Assembly: GCA_903854805.1 (NCBI GenBank)
Contig: CAINXK010000543.1
Span: forward strand, 1 to 27,250
Direction: 5' to 3'
DNA: 27,250 bases
From: an uncultured Anaerolineae bacterium
Lineage (GTDB): Bacteria > Chloroflexota > Anaerolineae > Anaerolineales > Villigracilaceae
Shown in pieces: positions 1 to 8,403 of this stretch. The position numbers and the translations under genes were made by a program. Positions within the stretch are counted from its first letter, which is position 1. Every line of letters starts with the position of its first letter. The notes under the pieces were generated by a model that worked only from the letters and a program-made list of their open reading frames with translations, was not told where the DNA came from and did not search any database.

Positions 1-261
1 ACCTGGACTACATCGGCACCTTTTCGCGAAACCCGCGAAGAAGTTATGCGCTACCAGGCAGAGGCTGTCAAAGTAGTAGAAATGGAAAGTGCCGGCCTGT
101 TTACCATCGGCAAACTACGCGGGGTCAAGACTGCATCAGTTATGGTGGTCATGGACAGCCTGGCGACTCTCTCGTGGAAGGCCCCCGAAAAGCTGGATGG
201 GATCTTCCACTCGCTGGAACTGGTTTACACAGCTGCCATTGATGTTCTGGCGCAGGATTAG
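1..261 (+). CDS. Nucleoside phosphorylase, C-terminal part (5' end outside window)
   Basis: The frame is open from the first base and ends at TAG 259-261, giving the last 86 residues. It carries a TSAPFRET stretch and then VVEMESAGLF, the conserved C-terminal block of the uridine/purine nucleoside phosphorylase family (PNP_UDP_1), in which the Glu-Met-Glu segment contacts the ribose. The family cleaves nucleosides with phosphate to base plus ribose-1-phosphate in the cytoplasm, usually for salvage. The base specificity cannot be judged because the N-terminal two thirds lie outside the window. An internal ATG at 46 exists but is not the start, since homology continues upstream of it. The methyltransferase starts 3 nt after the stop, so the two are probably cotranscribed. 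Confidence 0.85.
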   Translation, partial: TWTTSAPFRETREEVMRYQAEAVKVVEMESAGLFTIGKLRGVKTASVMVVMDSLATLSWKAPEKLDGIFHSLELVYTAAIDVLAQD

Positions 262-264
262 TTC

Positions 265-1209
265 ATGCCAGCCTGGAGCGCTTTTGCCTGCCCAACCTGC
301 CACGCAAATCTTGAGCACAGAAATCCAGCTCTCGGACAGTCACCAGAACTGACAGATGAGTTATTTTGTGCCGCCGAGGGCTTGAGCTTCCAGCGCAGCG
401 GCGGCATCTGGCGTTTCATATCCACAGAACGCACCACCCATTACCATCAGTTTAAAGTTGAATACGAGAACATTCGCCTGGCCGAGGGACGCGGTTCGAG
501 GGATGCAAGCTATTACCGTGCGTTGCCTCACCAGGATCTGAGCGGCAGCATGTCGGTTGATTGGCAGATCCGCGCCACAAGTTTTGACACAATGCTCCAA
601 CAGGTAGTGATGCCATTGGAAGCTAATGGCCGCAGCCTGGCGATACTCGATCTCGGCGCGGGCAACGGCTGGTTGTCGAACCACCTGGCCAAACGTGGAC
701 ACCAGGTGGCTGCCGTGGACCTGCTGGATAACGACTTCGATGGGCTGGCTTGCGCGCAATACTTTCAGACCGAATTTACGCCCGTACAGGCAGAATTTGA
801 CCTTCTACCCTTCCCAAACAACACTGCCGACCTGGTCATCTTTAATGCTTCGCTGCATTACTCCACAAATATCCAGGCAAGCCTGGTTGAAGCACTGCGC
901 GTACTCCGTGCGACCGGCAAACTGATTATCCTGGATTCACCGGTTTACCACACTGGCAGCAGCGGCCAAAAAATGGTTCAGGAACGTGAAACTCACTTCC
1001 AGGAGCGCTTTGGTTTTCCATCCAATACTCTGCAGAGCGAAAATTACCTGACCTACCAATTATTAAAAACATTGGCAGCGCATCTCGCACTCCAGTGGAA
1101 GTTTATTACCCCTTTCTACGGCCTGCGCTGGATGCTGCGCCCTCTAAAAGCCTGGCTGCGGGCAAACCGGGAACCGGCAAAATTTCATATCATCGTTGGC
1201 TCCAGGTAA
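265..1209 (+). CDS. Class I SAM-dependent methyltransferase with N-terminal Cys motif
   Basis: This 314-residue protein has a Rossmann methyltransferase core. Motif I (LDLGAGNGWLS) lies at about residues 128-138, an acidic VDLLDND strand end follows, and a post-motif segment reads ADLVIFNASLHY, as in Methyltransf_11 enzymes. The N-terminus has CPTC (Cys9, Cys12) and a later Cys35 followed by GGIWRF, resembling the Trm112/zinc-ribbon-like head seen on some bacterial methyltransferases such as RlmA-type enzymes. The fourth Cys is not evident, so metal binding is uncertain. The ATG is 3 nt after the phosphorylase stop with AGGA about 7 nt upstream, suggesting translational coupling. The substrate is unknown; a small molecule or rRNA is possible. 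Confidence 0.8.
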   Translation: MPAWSAFACPTCHANLEHRNPALGQSPELTDELFCAAEGLSFQRSGGIWRFISTERTTHYHQFKVEYENIRLAEGRGSRDASYYRALPHQDLSGSMSVDWQIRATSFDTMLQQVVMPLEANGRSLAILDLGAGNGWLSNHLAKRGHQVAAVDLLDNDFDGLACAQYFQTEFTPVQAEFDLLPFPNNTADLVIFNASLHYSTNIQASLVEALRVLRATGKLIILDSPVYHTGSSGQKMVQERETHFQERFGFPSNTLQSENYLTYQLLKTLAAHLALQWKFITPFYGLRWMLRPLKAWLRANREPAKFHIIVGSR

Positions 1210-1374
1210 GAAACAAACCATGCCAGCGTTAATAGCAAATCCGCCCTTGCACACCACCGCAAATCGTTGTAAAACAGGATGTAGGCGCAGCCTAACCAGC
1301 TTTTGAAACCGTTGCACGAGCCGCCAGTTCGCGCAGCCACCTGGTCAATATACAGAATTATAAAGGCATTCAAA

Positions 1375-2415
1375 ATGCTCCTGGAAAACTTTCACCCCCA
1401 ATCTAAACTCGTCACCAGGCAAACCCGGATCACCCAAGCAAAATTCCCGGTCATCGATGCCCATAACCACCTGGCAGAACCCTTCGGAGGCGGCTGGGAC
1501 CAACGTCCGCTCAGCGAGCTGATCGACCAGCTGGACGCCGCCGGGATCATCCATTATGTGGATCTGGATGGTGGCTGGGGCGAACATCTGCTGCATAAAC
1601 ATCTCGAGCACTTCAAGGCCGCCGCCCCTGAGCGCTTCAGCATTTTCGGCGGGGTCAATTGGTCAGAATGGCAAAACAGGGGCAGCACCTTCCCTCAATG
1701 GGCCGTAAACCAACTGAGAGCCCAAAAAACGCGCGGTGCAGAAGGACTGAAAGTCTGGAAACACCTTGGCCTGAAAGTGCGCGACGAAAAAGGCGAGCTG
1801 GTCAACGTCGATGACCAGCGACTGGACCCACTCTGGCAGTGCGCCGGAGAACTCGACCTGCCGGTCTTGATCCATGTCGCTGACCCGGTTGCTTTTTTTG
1901 ACCCGATTGACGAAAATAATGAGCGCTGGGAGGAACTTGGTAAACACCCGGATTGGGCCTTCAACGGACCAGCCTTTCCAACCTTCATGCACATTCTGGA
2001 TGGACTTTCCCGACTCGTCTCACGACATCCGGATACGACCTTCATCGGAGCCCACTTGGGCTGCTACGCCGAAAACCTGGGCTGGGTGGGCGCCTTGCTG
2101 GAGCGCTGCCCCAATTATCATGTGGATATTTCCGCGCGCATCGGTGAGCTGGGACGTCAACCCTACACTGCCCAACGCTTCTTCCAACAATATGCCGACC
2201 GGATCCTGTTTGGATTGGATATGGGTCCAGATATCGCTGGTTACCAGCTTTACTACCGCTTCCTGGAAACCGAGGATGAATATTTCAATTACAGCCCCAG
2301 CGAAGTACCACAGCAAGGACGCTGGTTCATCAACGCTATCAACCTACCAGATGAAATCCTGGCAAAAGTTTATTACCGCAATGCCGCCCGGCTTCTAAAA
2401 AAGAATATTCCGTAA
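1375..2415 (+). CDS. Amidohydrolase-2 family metal-dependent hydrolase
   Basis: From this start the protein is 346 residues and reads as a TIM-barrel amidohydrolase (PF04909 type). The visible metal and catalytic residues are the DAHNH motif (His30, His32), His167 in LIHVADP, His227 in GAHLGC and Asp282 in FGLDMGPD. Family members hydrolyse or decarboxylate cyclic or acyl substrates in the cytoplasm; no specific substrate is evident. The frame is open upstream to an ATG at 1303, but that extension is low-complexity basic sequence, and ATG 1375 has AAAGG about 9 nt upstream, so I chose 1375. It is separated from the methyltransferase by 165 bp and followed by a decayed gene remnant, so it may be monocistronic. 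Confidence 0.8.
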   Translation: MLLENFHPQSKLVTRQTRITQAKFPVIDAHNHLAEPFGGGWDQRPLSELIDQLDAAGIIHYVDLDGGWGEHLLHKHLEHFKAAAPERFSIFGGVNWSEWQNRGSTFPQWAVNQLRAQKTRGAEGLKVWKHLGLKVRDEKGELVNVDDQRLDPLWQCAGELDLPVLIHVADPVAFFDPIDENNERWEELGKHPDWAFNGPAFPTFMHILDGLSRLVSRHPDTTFIGAHLGCYAENLGWVGALLERCPNYHVDISARIGELGRQPYTAQRFFQQYADRILFGLDMGPDIAGYQLYYRFLETEDEYFNYSPSEVPQQGRWFINAINLPDEILAKVYYRNAARLLKKNIP

Positions 2416-2440
2416 AATAATCACGAGGAGACCATCATTC

Positions 2441-2536
2441 AAGACCAAAATCGCATTTATCGGCGCAGGAAGACGGGCATTTCCGGTCCTTTTAATGCGA
2501 CGGCTATGTTCTGGTCTGCGGGCAGACAGTCGCTAA
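2441..2536 (+). pseudogene. Short remnant resembling the N-terminus of a Rossmann/GH4-like protein
   Basis: Right after the amidohydrolase a ribosome-binding-like GAGGAG (2425-2430) precedes a frame reading KTKIAFIGAGRRAFPVL and ending at TAA 2534-2536. The KIAFIGAG pattern is a dinucleotide-binding glycine motif, and the context (FIGAG, then AFxxxLL) is like the start of family-4 glycosidases. No ATG is present at the expected place (ATC/ATT occupy it) and the frame closes after about 31 codons, with no continuation found in another frame. I read it as a decayed 5' end of a gene, possibly once in an operon with the amidohydrolase. Chance resemblance is possible given the short length. Confidence 0.35.
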
Positions 2537-2631
2537 ACCAACAACTTCACGAATATATTGGCTCACGCTATTTTTCTTCGGGTCTTTTCACCCTGGTTTT
2601 TCTGTTCCAATGAAAGATAATCGCTGGGCTT

Positions 2632-2657
2632 CCCCGCACAGGGTGCCTTGTGCGGGG
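2632..2657 (+). terminator. GC-rich hairpin, possible terminator
   Basis: CCCCGCACA (2632-2640) pairs perfectly with TGTGCGGGG (2649-2657) across an 8-nt loop. It is followed by ATATTTACC rather than a T run, so it may be a weak or factor-assisted terminator of the upstream unit. Confidence 0.4.
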
Positions 2658-2674
2658 ATATTTACCAACATTCA

Positions 2675-2690
2675 CCTCATATTAATGAGG
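2675..2690. promoter_or_regulatory. Palindrome upstream of the Rossmann oxidoreductase, candidate operator
   Basis: CCTCAT-ATTA-ATGAGG is a perfect 6-4-6 inverted repeat about 77 bp upstream of the ATG at 2767. Its size and position suit a dimeric repressor site, but no regulator gene is adjacent. This is inference from symmetry only. Confidence 0.3.
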
Positions 2691-2766
2691 AATGTTTACA
2701 ATAACCAGGTGAATCCGCAAGCATTTAACAATTTCCCGGGATAGAACTTGGGACAAGGAGAAAAAC

Positions 2767-3414
2767 ATGAATTTAGGTATTTTAGGTACCGGCGATGTTG
2801 GAAAAACGATTGGCACCCGCCTGATTGGACTGGGTCACAGCGTCAAGATGGGGTCGCGTACCCTGGATAATCCCAACGCAGAGGCCTGGGTTCAAGCAGC
2901 GGGCAAGCTCGCCTCACATGGCAGTTATGCCGACTGCGCCAGGTTCGGAGAAATTCTTTTTAACTGCACATCTGGCAGCGGTACGCTCTCAGCGCTGGGA
3001 TCAATCAAAAATGCAGATCTGAACCACAAGGTGCTGATCGATGTGGCCAATCCGCTTGATTTTTCACGCGGCATGCCGCCTACATTAACAATCTGCAACA
3101 CCGATTCGCTCGGTGAACAGATTCAGCGCGAACACAAGCTGCTACGGGTAGTCAAAGCCCTGAATACCATGAACGCAGACGTTATGGTAAACCCGAAGCT
3201 GGTGCCAGGCGATCATGATGTATTTATTTGCGGCAATGATGATGATGCCAAGTCGCAAGTCACCATGATCTTGATGGAATGGTTCGGCTGGAAATCGGTC
3301 ATTGACCTGGGTGATATCAGCGCTGCGCGTGGGATGGAAATGGTCCTACCGCTGTGGATCTCCCTGAGCGGCAATTTAGACACAAGCCTCTTCAATTTTC
3401 ATATTGCAAAATAA
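2767..3414 (+). CDS. NADP(H)-binding oxidoreductase, NADPH-dependent F420 reductase-like family
   Basis: The 215-residue protein begins with a Rossmann motif GILGTGDVG (residues 4-12) and has GSRT after the second strand, where a Ser-Arg pair usually favours NADP(H). Length and pattern, including a VKALNTMNADVM segment, fit the F420_oxidored (PF03807) family: single-domain proteins related to NADPH:F420 oxidoreductase. Many bacterial members are not shown to use F420, so the electron partner is open. The start is supported by AAGGAG (2756-2761) with good spacing. It appears monocistronic: about 230 bp of non-coding DNA with a palindrome precedes it and a 115-bp gap follows. Confidence 0.8.
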   Translation: MNLGILGTGDVGKTIGTRLIGLGHSVKMGSRTLDNPNAEAWVQAAGKLASHGSYADCARFGEILFNCTSGSGTLSALGSIKNADLNHKVLIDVANPLDFSRGMPPTLTICNTDSLGEQIQREHKLLRVVKALNTMNADVMVNPKLVPGDHDVFICGNDDDAKSQVTMILMEWFGWKSVIDLGDISAARGMEMVLPLWISLSGNLDTSLFNFHIAK

Positions 3415-3476
3415 AAAAACGTGAAAGAACTGGCTGTCACGTGAACCGCCCAGATCAAAAATACCCACCTGCAGGC

Positions 3477-3505
3477 TTGCGCAGACTGCGATTATCCTGT
3501 ATTCT
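3477..3505 (+). promoter_or_regulatory. Candidate sigma-70 promoter for the VF530/flavoprotein pair
   Basis: TTGCGC (3477-3482) and TATTCT (3500-3505) are separated by 17 bp and lie 25 bp upstream of the ATG at 3530. The match is moderate. Confidence 0.3.
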
Positions 3506-3529
3506 TGGGGTAGGATAAGGATAGGCAAA

Positions 3530-3766
3530 ATGAGCACAGAACAACCCAAGAACCCCCTGCACGGCATCACCCTGGAAGTGATCCTGACGCGACTGGTGGA
3601 GCAAATTGGCTGGGAGGAATTAAGCCAGCGTATTAATATCAATTGCTTCAAAAACGAACCCAGCATTAAATCCAGCCTGAAATTTTTGCGGAAAAACCCA
3701 TGGGCGAGGGAAAAAGTTGAAAGCCTGTATATAAATTCCCTGTCTGGGCAAACAGTACGTGATTGA
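3530..3766 (+). CDS. VF530-family (DUF2132) small protein
   Basis: This 78-residue protein matches the VF530/DUF2132 family closely. It has PLHGITLE near residue 9, then GWEEL, the signature RININCFK, and [11 protein letters not shown] followed by PWAREKVE. The family is small, alpha-helical and described as DNA-binding-like, but its physiological role is not established. The usual family length is about 70-80 residues, so it is complete. An AAGGATAGG ribosome-binding region lies just before the ATG. The next gene overlaps its 3' end by 8 nt, so the two are translationally coupled. Confidence 0.85.
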   Translation: MSTEQPKNPLHGITLEVILTRLVEQIGWEELSQRININCFKNEPSIKSSLKFLRKNPWAREKVESLYINSLSGQTVRD

Positions 3767-5003
3767 CCCGGCCCTGGCCATGGCTGAGGTTGTCGTGGTT
3801 GGAGGGGGGCCAGCCGGCCTGATGGCTGCTGAGGTTTTGAGCGAAGCCGGGCTAAAAGTCCACCTGTATGAAGGTATGCCCTCTGTCGGGCGAAAATTCC
3901 TGGTGGCTGGCAAAGGTGGGCTGAACCTGACACATTCCGAGCCGAGTGAACAATTCCTGGCGCGCTATGGCCCGCGTCGTGCCCAGCTGGAACCCTTTCT
4001 TGAACATTTCGGAGCCTCTGAGCTGCGCACATGGGCCGAGGAGCTTGGCATCCAGACCTTCACGGGCACATCCGGGCGTGTTTTCCCAACCGGCATGAAA
4101 GCTGCGCCGCTCTTGTACCTCTGGCGGCAGCGCCTGGTCAGCACAGGGGTCATTTTCCACCTGCGACACAGCTGGTTGGGCTGGAACCCGGATAACTCGC
4201 TACGCTTTGAAACGCCCAACGGCGAGATCGCCGTCCAAACCCATGCGGTGATCCTGGCACTCGGTGGCGCCAGCTGGGCCCGCTTGGGTTCCACCGGCGC
4301 ATGGTCGCAAATCCTAGCTGCACGCGGCATCCCCCTGGCACCCTTCAAACCCACCAACTGCGGTTTCGACGTCAACTGGAGCGAACATTTCCGCACGAAG
4401 TACGAAGGCCAGCCGCTCAAACCGGTGGTGATCGAATTCACCAACGCCGCTAAAACCGTTTTCAGGCGTCAGGGTGAATTCATTATCACAGCCAGCGGCG
4501 TTGAAGGCAGCCTAATTTACGCGCTCTCAGCCCCCATCCGTGACGAAATCGAGGCCCAGGGCAGCGCCAGCATCCATCTGGACCTGTCCCCTGACCGGAC
4601 GCAGATGGATCTGGAGACACGGCTGTCGCAACCGCGCGGTTCCCGTTCTTTATCAAACCACCTGGAAAAAACCACCGGGATCAAAGGGGTCAAGGCCGGC
4701 TTGCTATGGGAATTCATTCCCAAGACCGATATGAACGCACCTCAAAAATTAGCCGCTGCCATCAAGTCACTGCCCGTGCCCCTTATCAGGCCACGCCCGC
4801 TGGATGAAGCTATCAGCACAGCCGGTGGGGTCAGGTTTGATGCGCTCGATCAGCATCTGATGCTGATCAACCTGCCCGGCGTTTTTTGCGCCGGAGAGAT
4901 GTTGGACTGGGAGGCGCCCACTGGCGGTTACCTGATCACCGCCTGCTGCGCCACCGGCCGCGCGGCCGCGCTGGGTGCCCTGTCCTGGCTGGCTAATAGA
5001 TAA
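3759..5003 (+). CDS. FAD-dependent NAD(P)/FAD oxidoreductase, HI0933/BaiN-like (TIGR03862 type)
   Basis: The 414-residue flavoprotein starts with a dinucleotide-binding motif [15 protein letters not shown] (GGGPAG at residues 15-20), then [16 protein letters not shown], the hallmark of the HI0933/YhiN/BaiN group. Near the C-terminus it has [16 protein letters not shown], the second FAD-contacting motif, with Trp in the position that marks the TIGR03862 subgroup as I recall it. The reaction is unknown; related BaiN enzymes reduce bile-acid enones. The open frame begins at GTG 3759, overlapping the VF530 gene by 8 nt; ATG 3780 is an alternative that would leave the FAD motif intact. No signal peptide is present, so it should be cytoplasmic. 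Confidence 0.85.
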   Translation: MIDPALAMAEVVVVGGGPAGLMAAEVLSEAGLKVHLYEGMPSVGRKFLVAGKGGLNLTHSEPSEQFLARYGPRRAQLEPFLEHFGASELRTWAEELGIQTFTGTSGRVFPTGMKAAPLLYLWRQRLVSTGVIFHLRHSWLGWNPDNSLRFETPNGEIAVQTHAVILALGGASWARLGSTGAWSQILAARGIPLAPFKPTNCGFDVNWSEHFRTKYEGQPLKPVVIEFTNAAKTVFRRQGEFIITASGVEGSLIYALSAPIRDEIEAQGSASIHLDLSPDRTQMDLETRLSQPRGSRSLSNHLEKTTGIKGVKAGLLWEFIPKTDMNAPQKLAAAIKSLPVPLIRPRPLDEAISTAGGVRFDALDQHLMLINLPGVFCAGEMLDWEAPTGGYLITACCATGRAAALGALSWLANR

Positions 5004-5143
5004 AAGCTTTGAATACTACGGATCGGATGTATTGGCTGATCGCAAGAACGTTCCAAGTAAGGGAAAAAATCTCCTGTCACTGGGACGCCTGGTAAGCAAA
5101 GAAATCCTGCGCAAAAACGCAGCAGTCTCCGAGGAAAACGCAC

Positions 5144-6166
5144 ATGAGCAACCAACCCATTATCAGTACCAAGCCGCTTGGCTTCGTCTGGGAGACCAGC
5201 GACCCATTTTTATTCTGTGTCCACCACCTCGACACCTTCCCCAAAGGCAATCAACAACTTGGGCCAGACGCTTCGCTGGCTGGCCGCGAAATTGGACAGG
5301 ACTTCAACCCAAAGGATGGCTGGCGCATGTACCACGGCGAAACCGTCCCAGGCTTTCCAGCCCACCCGCACCGCGGGTTTGAAACTGTCACCGTTGTGCT
5401 GGATGGATTCGTGGATCACTCTGATTCGCATGGCGCGGCGGGACGTTATGGTCACGGCGACGTCCAATGGATGACCGCCGGCAGTGGTCTTCAGCATGCT
5501 GAAATGTTCCCTCTTCTCCAACAGGATGGCCCGAATCGCATGGAATTATTACAGATCTGGCTAAACCTGCCAGCCGCAAAGAAATTTTCCGAACCGCATT
5601 ACAAAATGCTGTGGGCCGAGGAAATGTCCAGGATTAATGTCAAAGACAGCCAGGGCCAATCCACCCATGTCACCCTGATTGCCGGTCAGTTGGATGACGT
5701 CAAGGCCCAGGCACCCGCCCCTGATTCCTGGGCGGCAGATCCTGAAAACGAAGTCGGTATCTCGATCATCGAAATGGATGCTGGTACCCGCTGGACCCTG
5801 CCGGCGGCCAGCCCAAACATAAAACGAAGCCTGTACTTTTTCTCTGGGTCTGCACTGCAGGCTGCCGGAGTAAGTATTCCTGGTTACCATGCCTTTGAAC
5901 TAAACCCTGAACACGATATCCCCCTTGAAAGCGGGGCAGAACCCGTGCGCCTGCTCTTACTGCAAGGCCGCCCAATCGCAGAACCGGTGGCCCAGTACGG
6001 CCCATTTGTAATGAACACCCAGCAGGAACTTCGCCAGGCTTTTGAAGATTACCAACGTACCCAATTCGGCGGCTGGCCCTGGCAGCGCAGTGATCCGATC
6101 CATCCACGCACAGCCGGACGTTTCGCCAGGTATGCAAACGGCGCCGAGGAAATCAAAGCGAGCTAA
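5144..6166 (+). CDS. Pirin family protein (bicupin)
   Basis: The 340-residue protein has the pirin N-terminal cupin. HPHRGFETVT supplies His74 and His76, and GLQHAE supplies His118 and Glu120, the three-His/one-Glu metal set of pirins. The spacing of 44 residues between the two pairs is close to that in human pirin. A second cupin occupies roughly residues 200-300. Pirins bind Fe or other metals; some are quercetin dioxygenases and others bind protein partners, so the role is open. The ATG has GAGGA about 8 nt upstream. It lies 140 bp after the flavoprotein and is the last plus-strand gene. Confidence 0.9.
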   Translation: MSNQPIISTKPLGFVWETSDPFLFCVHHLDTFPKGNQQLGPDASLAGREIGQDFNPKDGWRMYHGETVPGFPAHPHRGFETVTVVLDGFVDHSDSHGAAGRYGHGDVQWMTAGSGLQHAEMFPLLQQDGPNRMELLQIWLNLPAAKKFSEPHYKMLWAEEMSRINVKDSQGQSTHVTLIAGQLDDVKAQAPAPDSWAADPENEVGISIIEMDAGTRWTLPAASPNIKRSLYFFSGSALQAAGVSIPGYHAFELNPEHDIPLESGAEPVRLLLLQGRPIAEPVAQYGPFVMNTQQELRQAFEDYQRTQFGGWPWQRSDPIHPRTAGRFARYANGAEEIKAS

Positions 6167-6653
6167 CTACCGCGCACAGGCGTGATGTCTTTTACTGGCA
6201 AAAATAGTATCAGGCCGGGTTATAAAACCAAGTCGAGTTTTATTCGAGCGCAGCACTCGCGGCAGTTGCTCTACCCGACAAACAAAGCTCTTCCAGACCC
6301 GTTCTTTGGATTTACTCACCGCTCTTTCGGAAAAAGTTTCCCAATCAACCAATCTGCCCGTTCTCTTGTGAGTTGAATACCAGGTTGACAAAAAAGATGG
6401 AGTTATTGGCGCATGTGCATGCACCAATAACTCCATCTTGATTTAAATTCTTACCTATCCGGATGGTTCCTTGCGATCGGCCAACACAAGCAGTGATTAA
6501 TTTGACAATCTCTAATTTTCGTACAGCTGTGATACCCGCGAATAATTACCGCCAGTTCATGGAACAGACGTTAATCTGACTTCGTCAAATTAAGTACAAA
6601 AACAGTGTTGAGAAGTTGGGCTATCTGGCGAAAAATTGACAGATAAGGTCAGG
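6167..6653. other. 487-bp convergent intergenic region without a credible gene
   Basis: It lies between the pirin stop (plus) and the small membrane protein stop (minus). Apart from the terminator hairpin at 6394-6439, no feature was recognised. Open frames here (for example 6167-6436 minus) lack family resemblance and ribosome-binding sites. Confidence 0.6.
6394..6439 (-). terminator. Strong intrinsic terminator (minus-strand reading)
   Basis: A 16-bp perfect stem, left arm 6394-6409 and right arm 6424-6439, encloses a 14-nt loop that can itself pair (GCAT/ATGC). Read on the minus strand the stem is followed by TTTTTTG, so it ends transcription of the minus-strand gene whose stop is at 6654. 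It may also slow transcripts coming from the pirin side. Confidence 0.75.
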
Positions 6654-7016
6654 CTAACCGTTCAGTGGAGGCAGGTCGGAAGCAGGAGCCGGATCGTTTC
6701 TTTCCATTCTGCGCATACCCCTCAAGATCGAATTGGTTTCATGCGTATTGACTGCCACATCCGCAAAAACCAGCAGCAACTGACCCCAAGCCGATGTACA
6801 CATGCCCAGCAGGAACAAGACCAGCCCCAAACCTGCCATATAAAAACGCGCGTCCAGCAGACGAATATTACTGCCTGCCAGCAGGAAATTATTGGCAAGG
6901 TCAACCAGCGCAGCATTCTGTGCAAAACCATAAATCGCCGCCGCCACACCGCACAGCATGAACAGAACACCAATCACGATGGTCACAAACCCGTTAAACC
7001 GGACGAAAAAGTACAT
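6654..7016 (-). CDS. Small integral membrane protein, unknown function
   Basis: The 120-residue protein has two clear hydrophobic helices, about residues 10-31 (GFVTIVIGVLFMLCGVAAAI) and 60-90 (GLGLVLFLLGMCTSAWGQLLLVFADV, possibly two short segments), and a polar Pro-rich tail. I do not recognise a named family. The start has GGGAGG a few nt upstream on the minus strand. A TATAAT box lies about 45 bp upstream and a strong terminator lies downstream, so it is probably a single-gene unit even though an MFS gene precedes it on the same strand. Confidence 0.7.
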   Translation of the reverse strand: MYFFVRFNGFVTIVIGVLFMLCGVAAAIYGFAQNAALVDLANNFLLAGSNIRLLDARFYMAGLGLVLFLLGMCTSAWGQLLLVFADVAVNTHETNSILRGMRRMERNDPAPASDLPPLNG

Positions 7017-7056
7017 GGAACCTCCCGAGGAACAATTACGATTTTTTTATTTACAA

Positions 7057-7062
7057 ATTATA
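7057..7062 (-). promoter_or_regulatory. Candidate -10 box for the small membrane protein
   Basis: On the minus strand this reads TATAAT, about 40 bp before the ATG at 7016, in an AT-rich stretch. No convincing -35 hexamer is seen at 16-18 bp, so it may need an activator. Confidence 0.35.
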
Positions 7063-7119
7063 TAGAACAATTGCGAATCAGGAAGAATGTTACAAAAAAC
7101 GGGTGTCAGCCAAAAAACT

Positions 7120-8403
7120 TCAATGCTTAATGGTAACACGATTAAGCAAAAATGCGCTCAACAAGGTGCACAGCGCCCCAAAAGCAAACATACCCAGGTA
7201 CCCCAACCACAACCCCGGATGAGCCGCATTGAGACCGTCAATCAGCGGTCCTTCCAAGCGCGCCAGGGCACCCGCTCCGGCCGTAGCCAGGTTAGTCAGG
7301 CCCAGGTATTTACCCGATTCGCCTGCTGGAGCCAGCTGGTTTGCCAGCGCCCAACTGGAAGTCAGGAACAACCCGATGCCCGCACCCAGGACGAAACCGT
7401 ACAACACCAACACGCTGGGCGAGCGGGCCAACCAGAGCAGGACAAATCCAAAGGAAGATAGAAAACTGGCAGCGTAAAGAATTCGCTTTGCGCCAAATTT
7501 ATCCGCCAACCAACCACCCGCCAATGAAAGCAGCACCAGGGCGACAGTCAAAGCTGCCAGCAGATCCCCAGTAGTCTTGACCGGGTTGGTAACTTCCAAA
7601 ACATCGCGCAGGTAATATTGGGCAAAAGCCTGCAGCCCATAAATCCCTAGCAAAAACACACCACGCTGGATGATCAGCCACCAGTAGGAAGCGTTCGCCC
7701 GAAAACCAGCGAGAAAATCATCTTGCCAAGCCCCCACCCGAAAACGATCCCACCATTCAGGCCACCAACCGGCGTGGTCGACCTGTTTGTCCGAAACATT
7801 CCGTTCAGCCGCTTCTTCCGGCGTTCCGAGCACAGTCACCGTCACAGAGGCCAGCACCACTCCGATCAGCAGCAGGATGATCAAATGGGCATCGCGAGAC
7901 CGCGGGTCAAACAGATGCCCTGCTGCAAGCGAGGCAATGATCAGTGCGGTCATATCCATAAAAGTTTTTAACCCGCTAGCCGCGCCAACTCTATGCGCAG
8001 CCACCCGGTCCGGGAGCAGACCCTGGGCCGGGCCCTGACCAAGATTCGAACTGACCTGCAGCCCCACATAGCCCAAAAAAATCCATAACAGACCACCGCC
8101 CCAGCCTAACAGCGCCAGGAAAAAAACATCAATAAGTGTGCCAATCACCAGCAGCGGGCGTCTCTTTCCCCAACGCGAAACCCAGCCATCGCTCAACGCA
8201 CCCGAGAGTGGCTGGATGATGGCCGCAACAAGCAGCCCACAAAACGTTAATAATCCCAGGTAAGAATTTTTCTGCCCATCGGGAACATAATTCAGCAGCA
8301 AGGCTGGCAAAATGAGCGGGTGCAAGACGTTCCATTTGAACGACAGCCCAACCCAATAAATGTTTAGCACAAGCAGTTCGCGAAAAGAACTCAGTTTTTT
8401 CAT
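7120..8403 (-). CDS. MFS transporter
   Basis: A 427-residue polytopic protein with about 12 hydrophobic helices. The loop after helix 2 reads SDGWVSRWGKRRP, the MFS motif A (D-x5-GKRRP). A central polar loop (about residues 195-225, WWPEWWDRF) divides two six-helix halves. The second half has the matching loop GGWLADKFGAKR. The style resembles GPH/SLC45-type sugar transporters, but the substrate is not readable. No strong Shine-Dalgarno is seen before the ATG. It lies on the same strand as the downstream small membrane gene and the upstream acyl-CoA cluster, with 257 bp to the latter, so it could export or import a compound handled by that cluster; this is inference. Confidence 0.85.
   Translation of the reverse strand: MKKLSSFRELLVLNIYWVGLSFKWNVLHPLILPALLLNYVPDGQKNSYLGLLTFCGLLVAAIIQPLSGALSDGWVSRWGKRRPLLVIGTLIDVFFLALLGWGGGLLWIFLGYVGLQVSSNLGQGPAQGLLPDRVAAHRVGAASGLKTFMDMTALIIASLAAGHLFDPRSRDAHLIILLLIGVVLASVTVTVLGTPEEAAERNVSDKQVDHAGWWPEWWDRFRVGAWQDDFLAGFRANASYWWLIIQRGVFLLGIYGLQAFAQYYLRDVLEVTNPVKTTGDLLAALTVALVLLSLAGGWLADKFGAKRILYAASFLSSFGFVLLWLARSPSVLVLYGFVLGAGIGLFLTSSWALANQLAPAGESGKYLGLTNLATAGAGALARLEGPLIDGLNAAHPGLWLGYLGMFAFGALCTLLSAFLLNRVTIKH

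Larger units (their letters stand above)
2537..2766. other. Intergenic region with hairpin and small palindrome
   Basis: Together with the remnant, this fills the 351-bp gap between the amidohydrolase and the Rossmann oxidoreductase. I see no other coding signal. It holds a GC-rich hairpin (2632-2657) and a CCTCAT/ATGAGG palindrome (2675-2690) about 80 bp before the next start. Confidence 0.6.

Noticed and set aside
3412..3441. ACGTGA/TCACGT hairpin next to an A7 run, terminator-like on the minus strand
   Set aside because: No minus-strand gene lies nearby, the stem is only 6 bp with a 12-nt loop, and on the plus strand the A run is on the wrong side.
3376..4032. 218-codon minus-strand open frame
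   Set aside because: Antisense to the VF530 gene and flavoprotein, with unusual composition and no motif.
4975..5382. Plus-strand open frame overlapping the flavoprotein end and the pirin start
   Set aside because: Out of frame with two well-supported genes; its protein matches no family and is an overlap artefact.
6167..6436. 89-codon minus-strand open frame in the convergence zone
   Set aside because: It starts inside the terminator hairpin, lacks a ribosome-binding site and resembles no family.
6636..7130. 164-codon plus-strand open frame, rich in Gln/His/Thr
   Set aside because: Antisense to the small membrane protein, which has a ribosome-binding site, a -10 box and a terminator; the composition is typical of a shadow frame.
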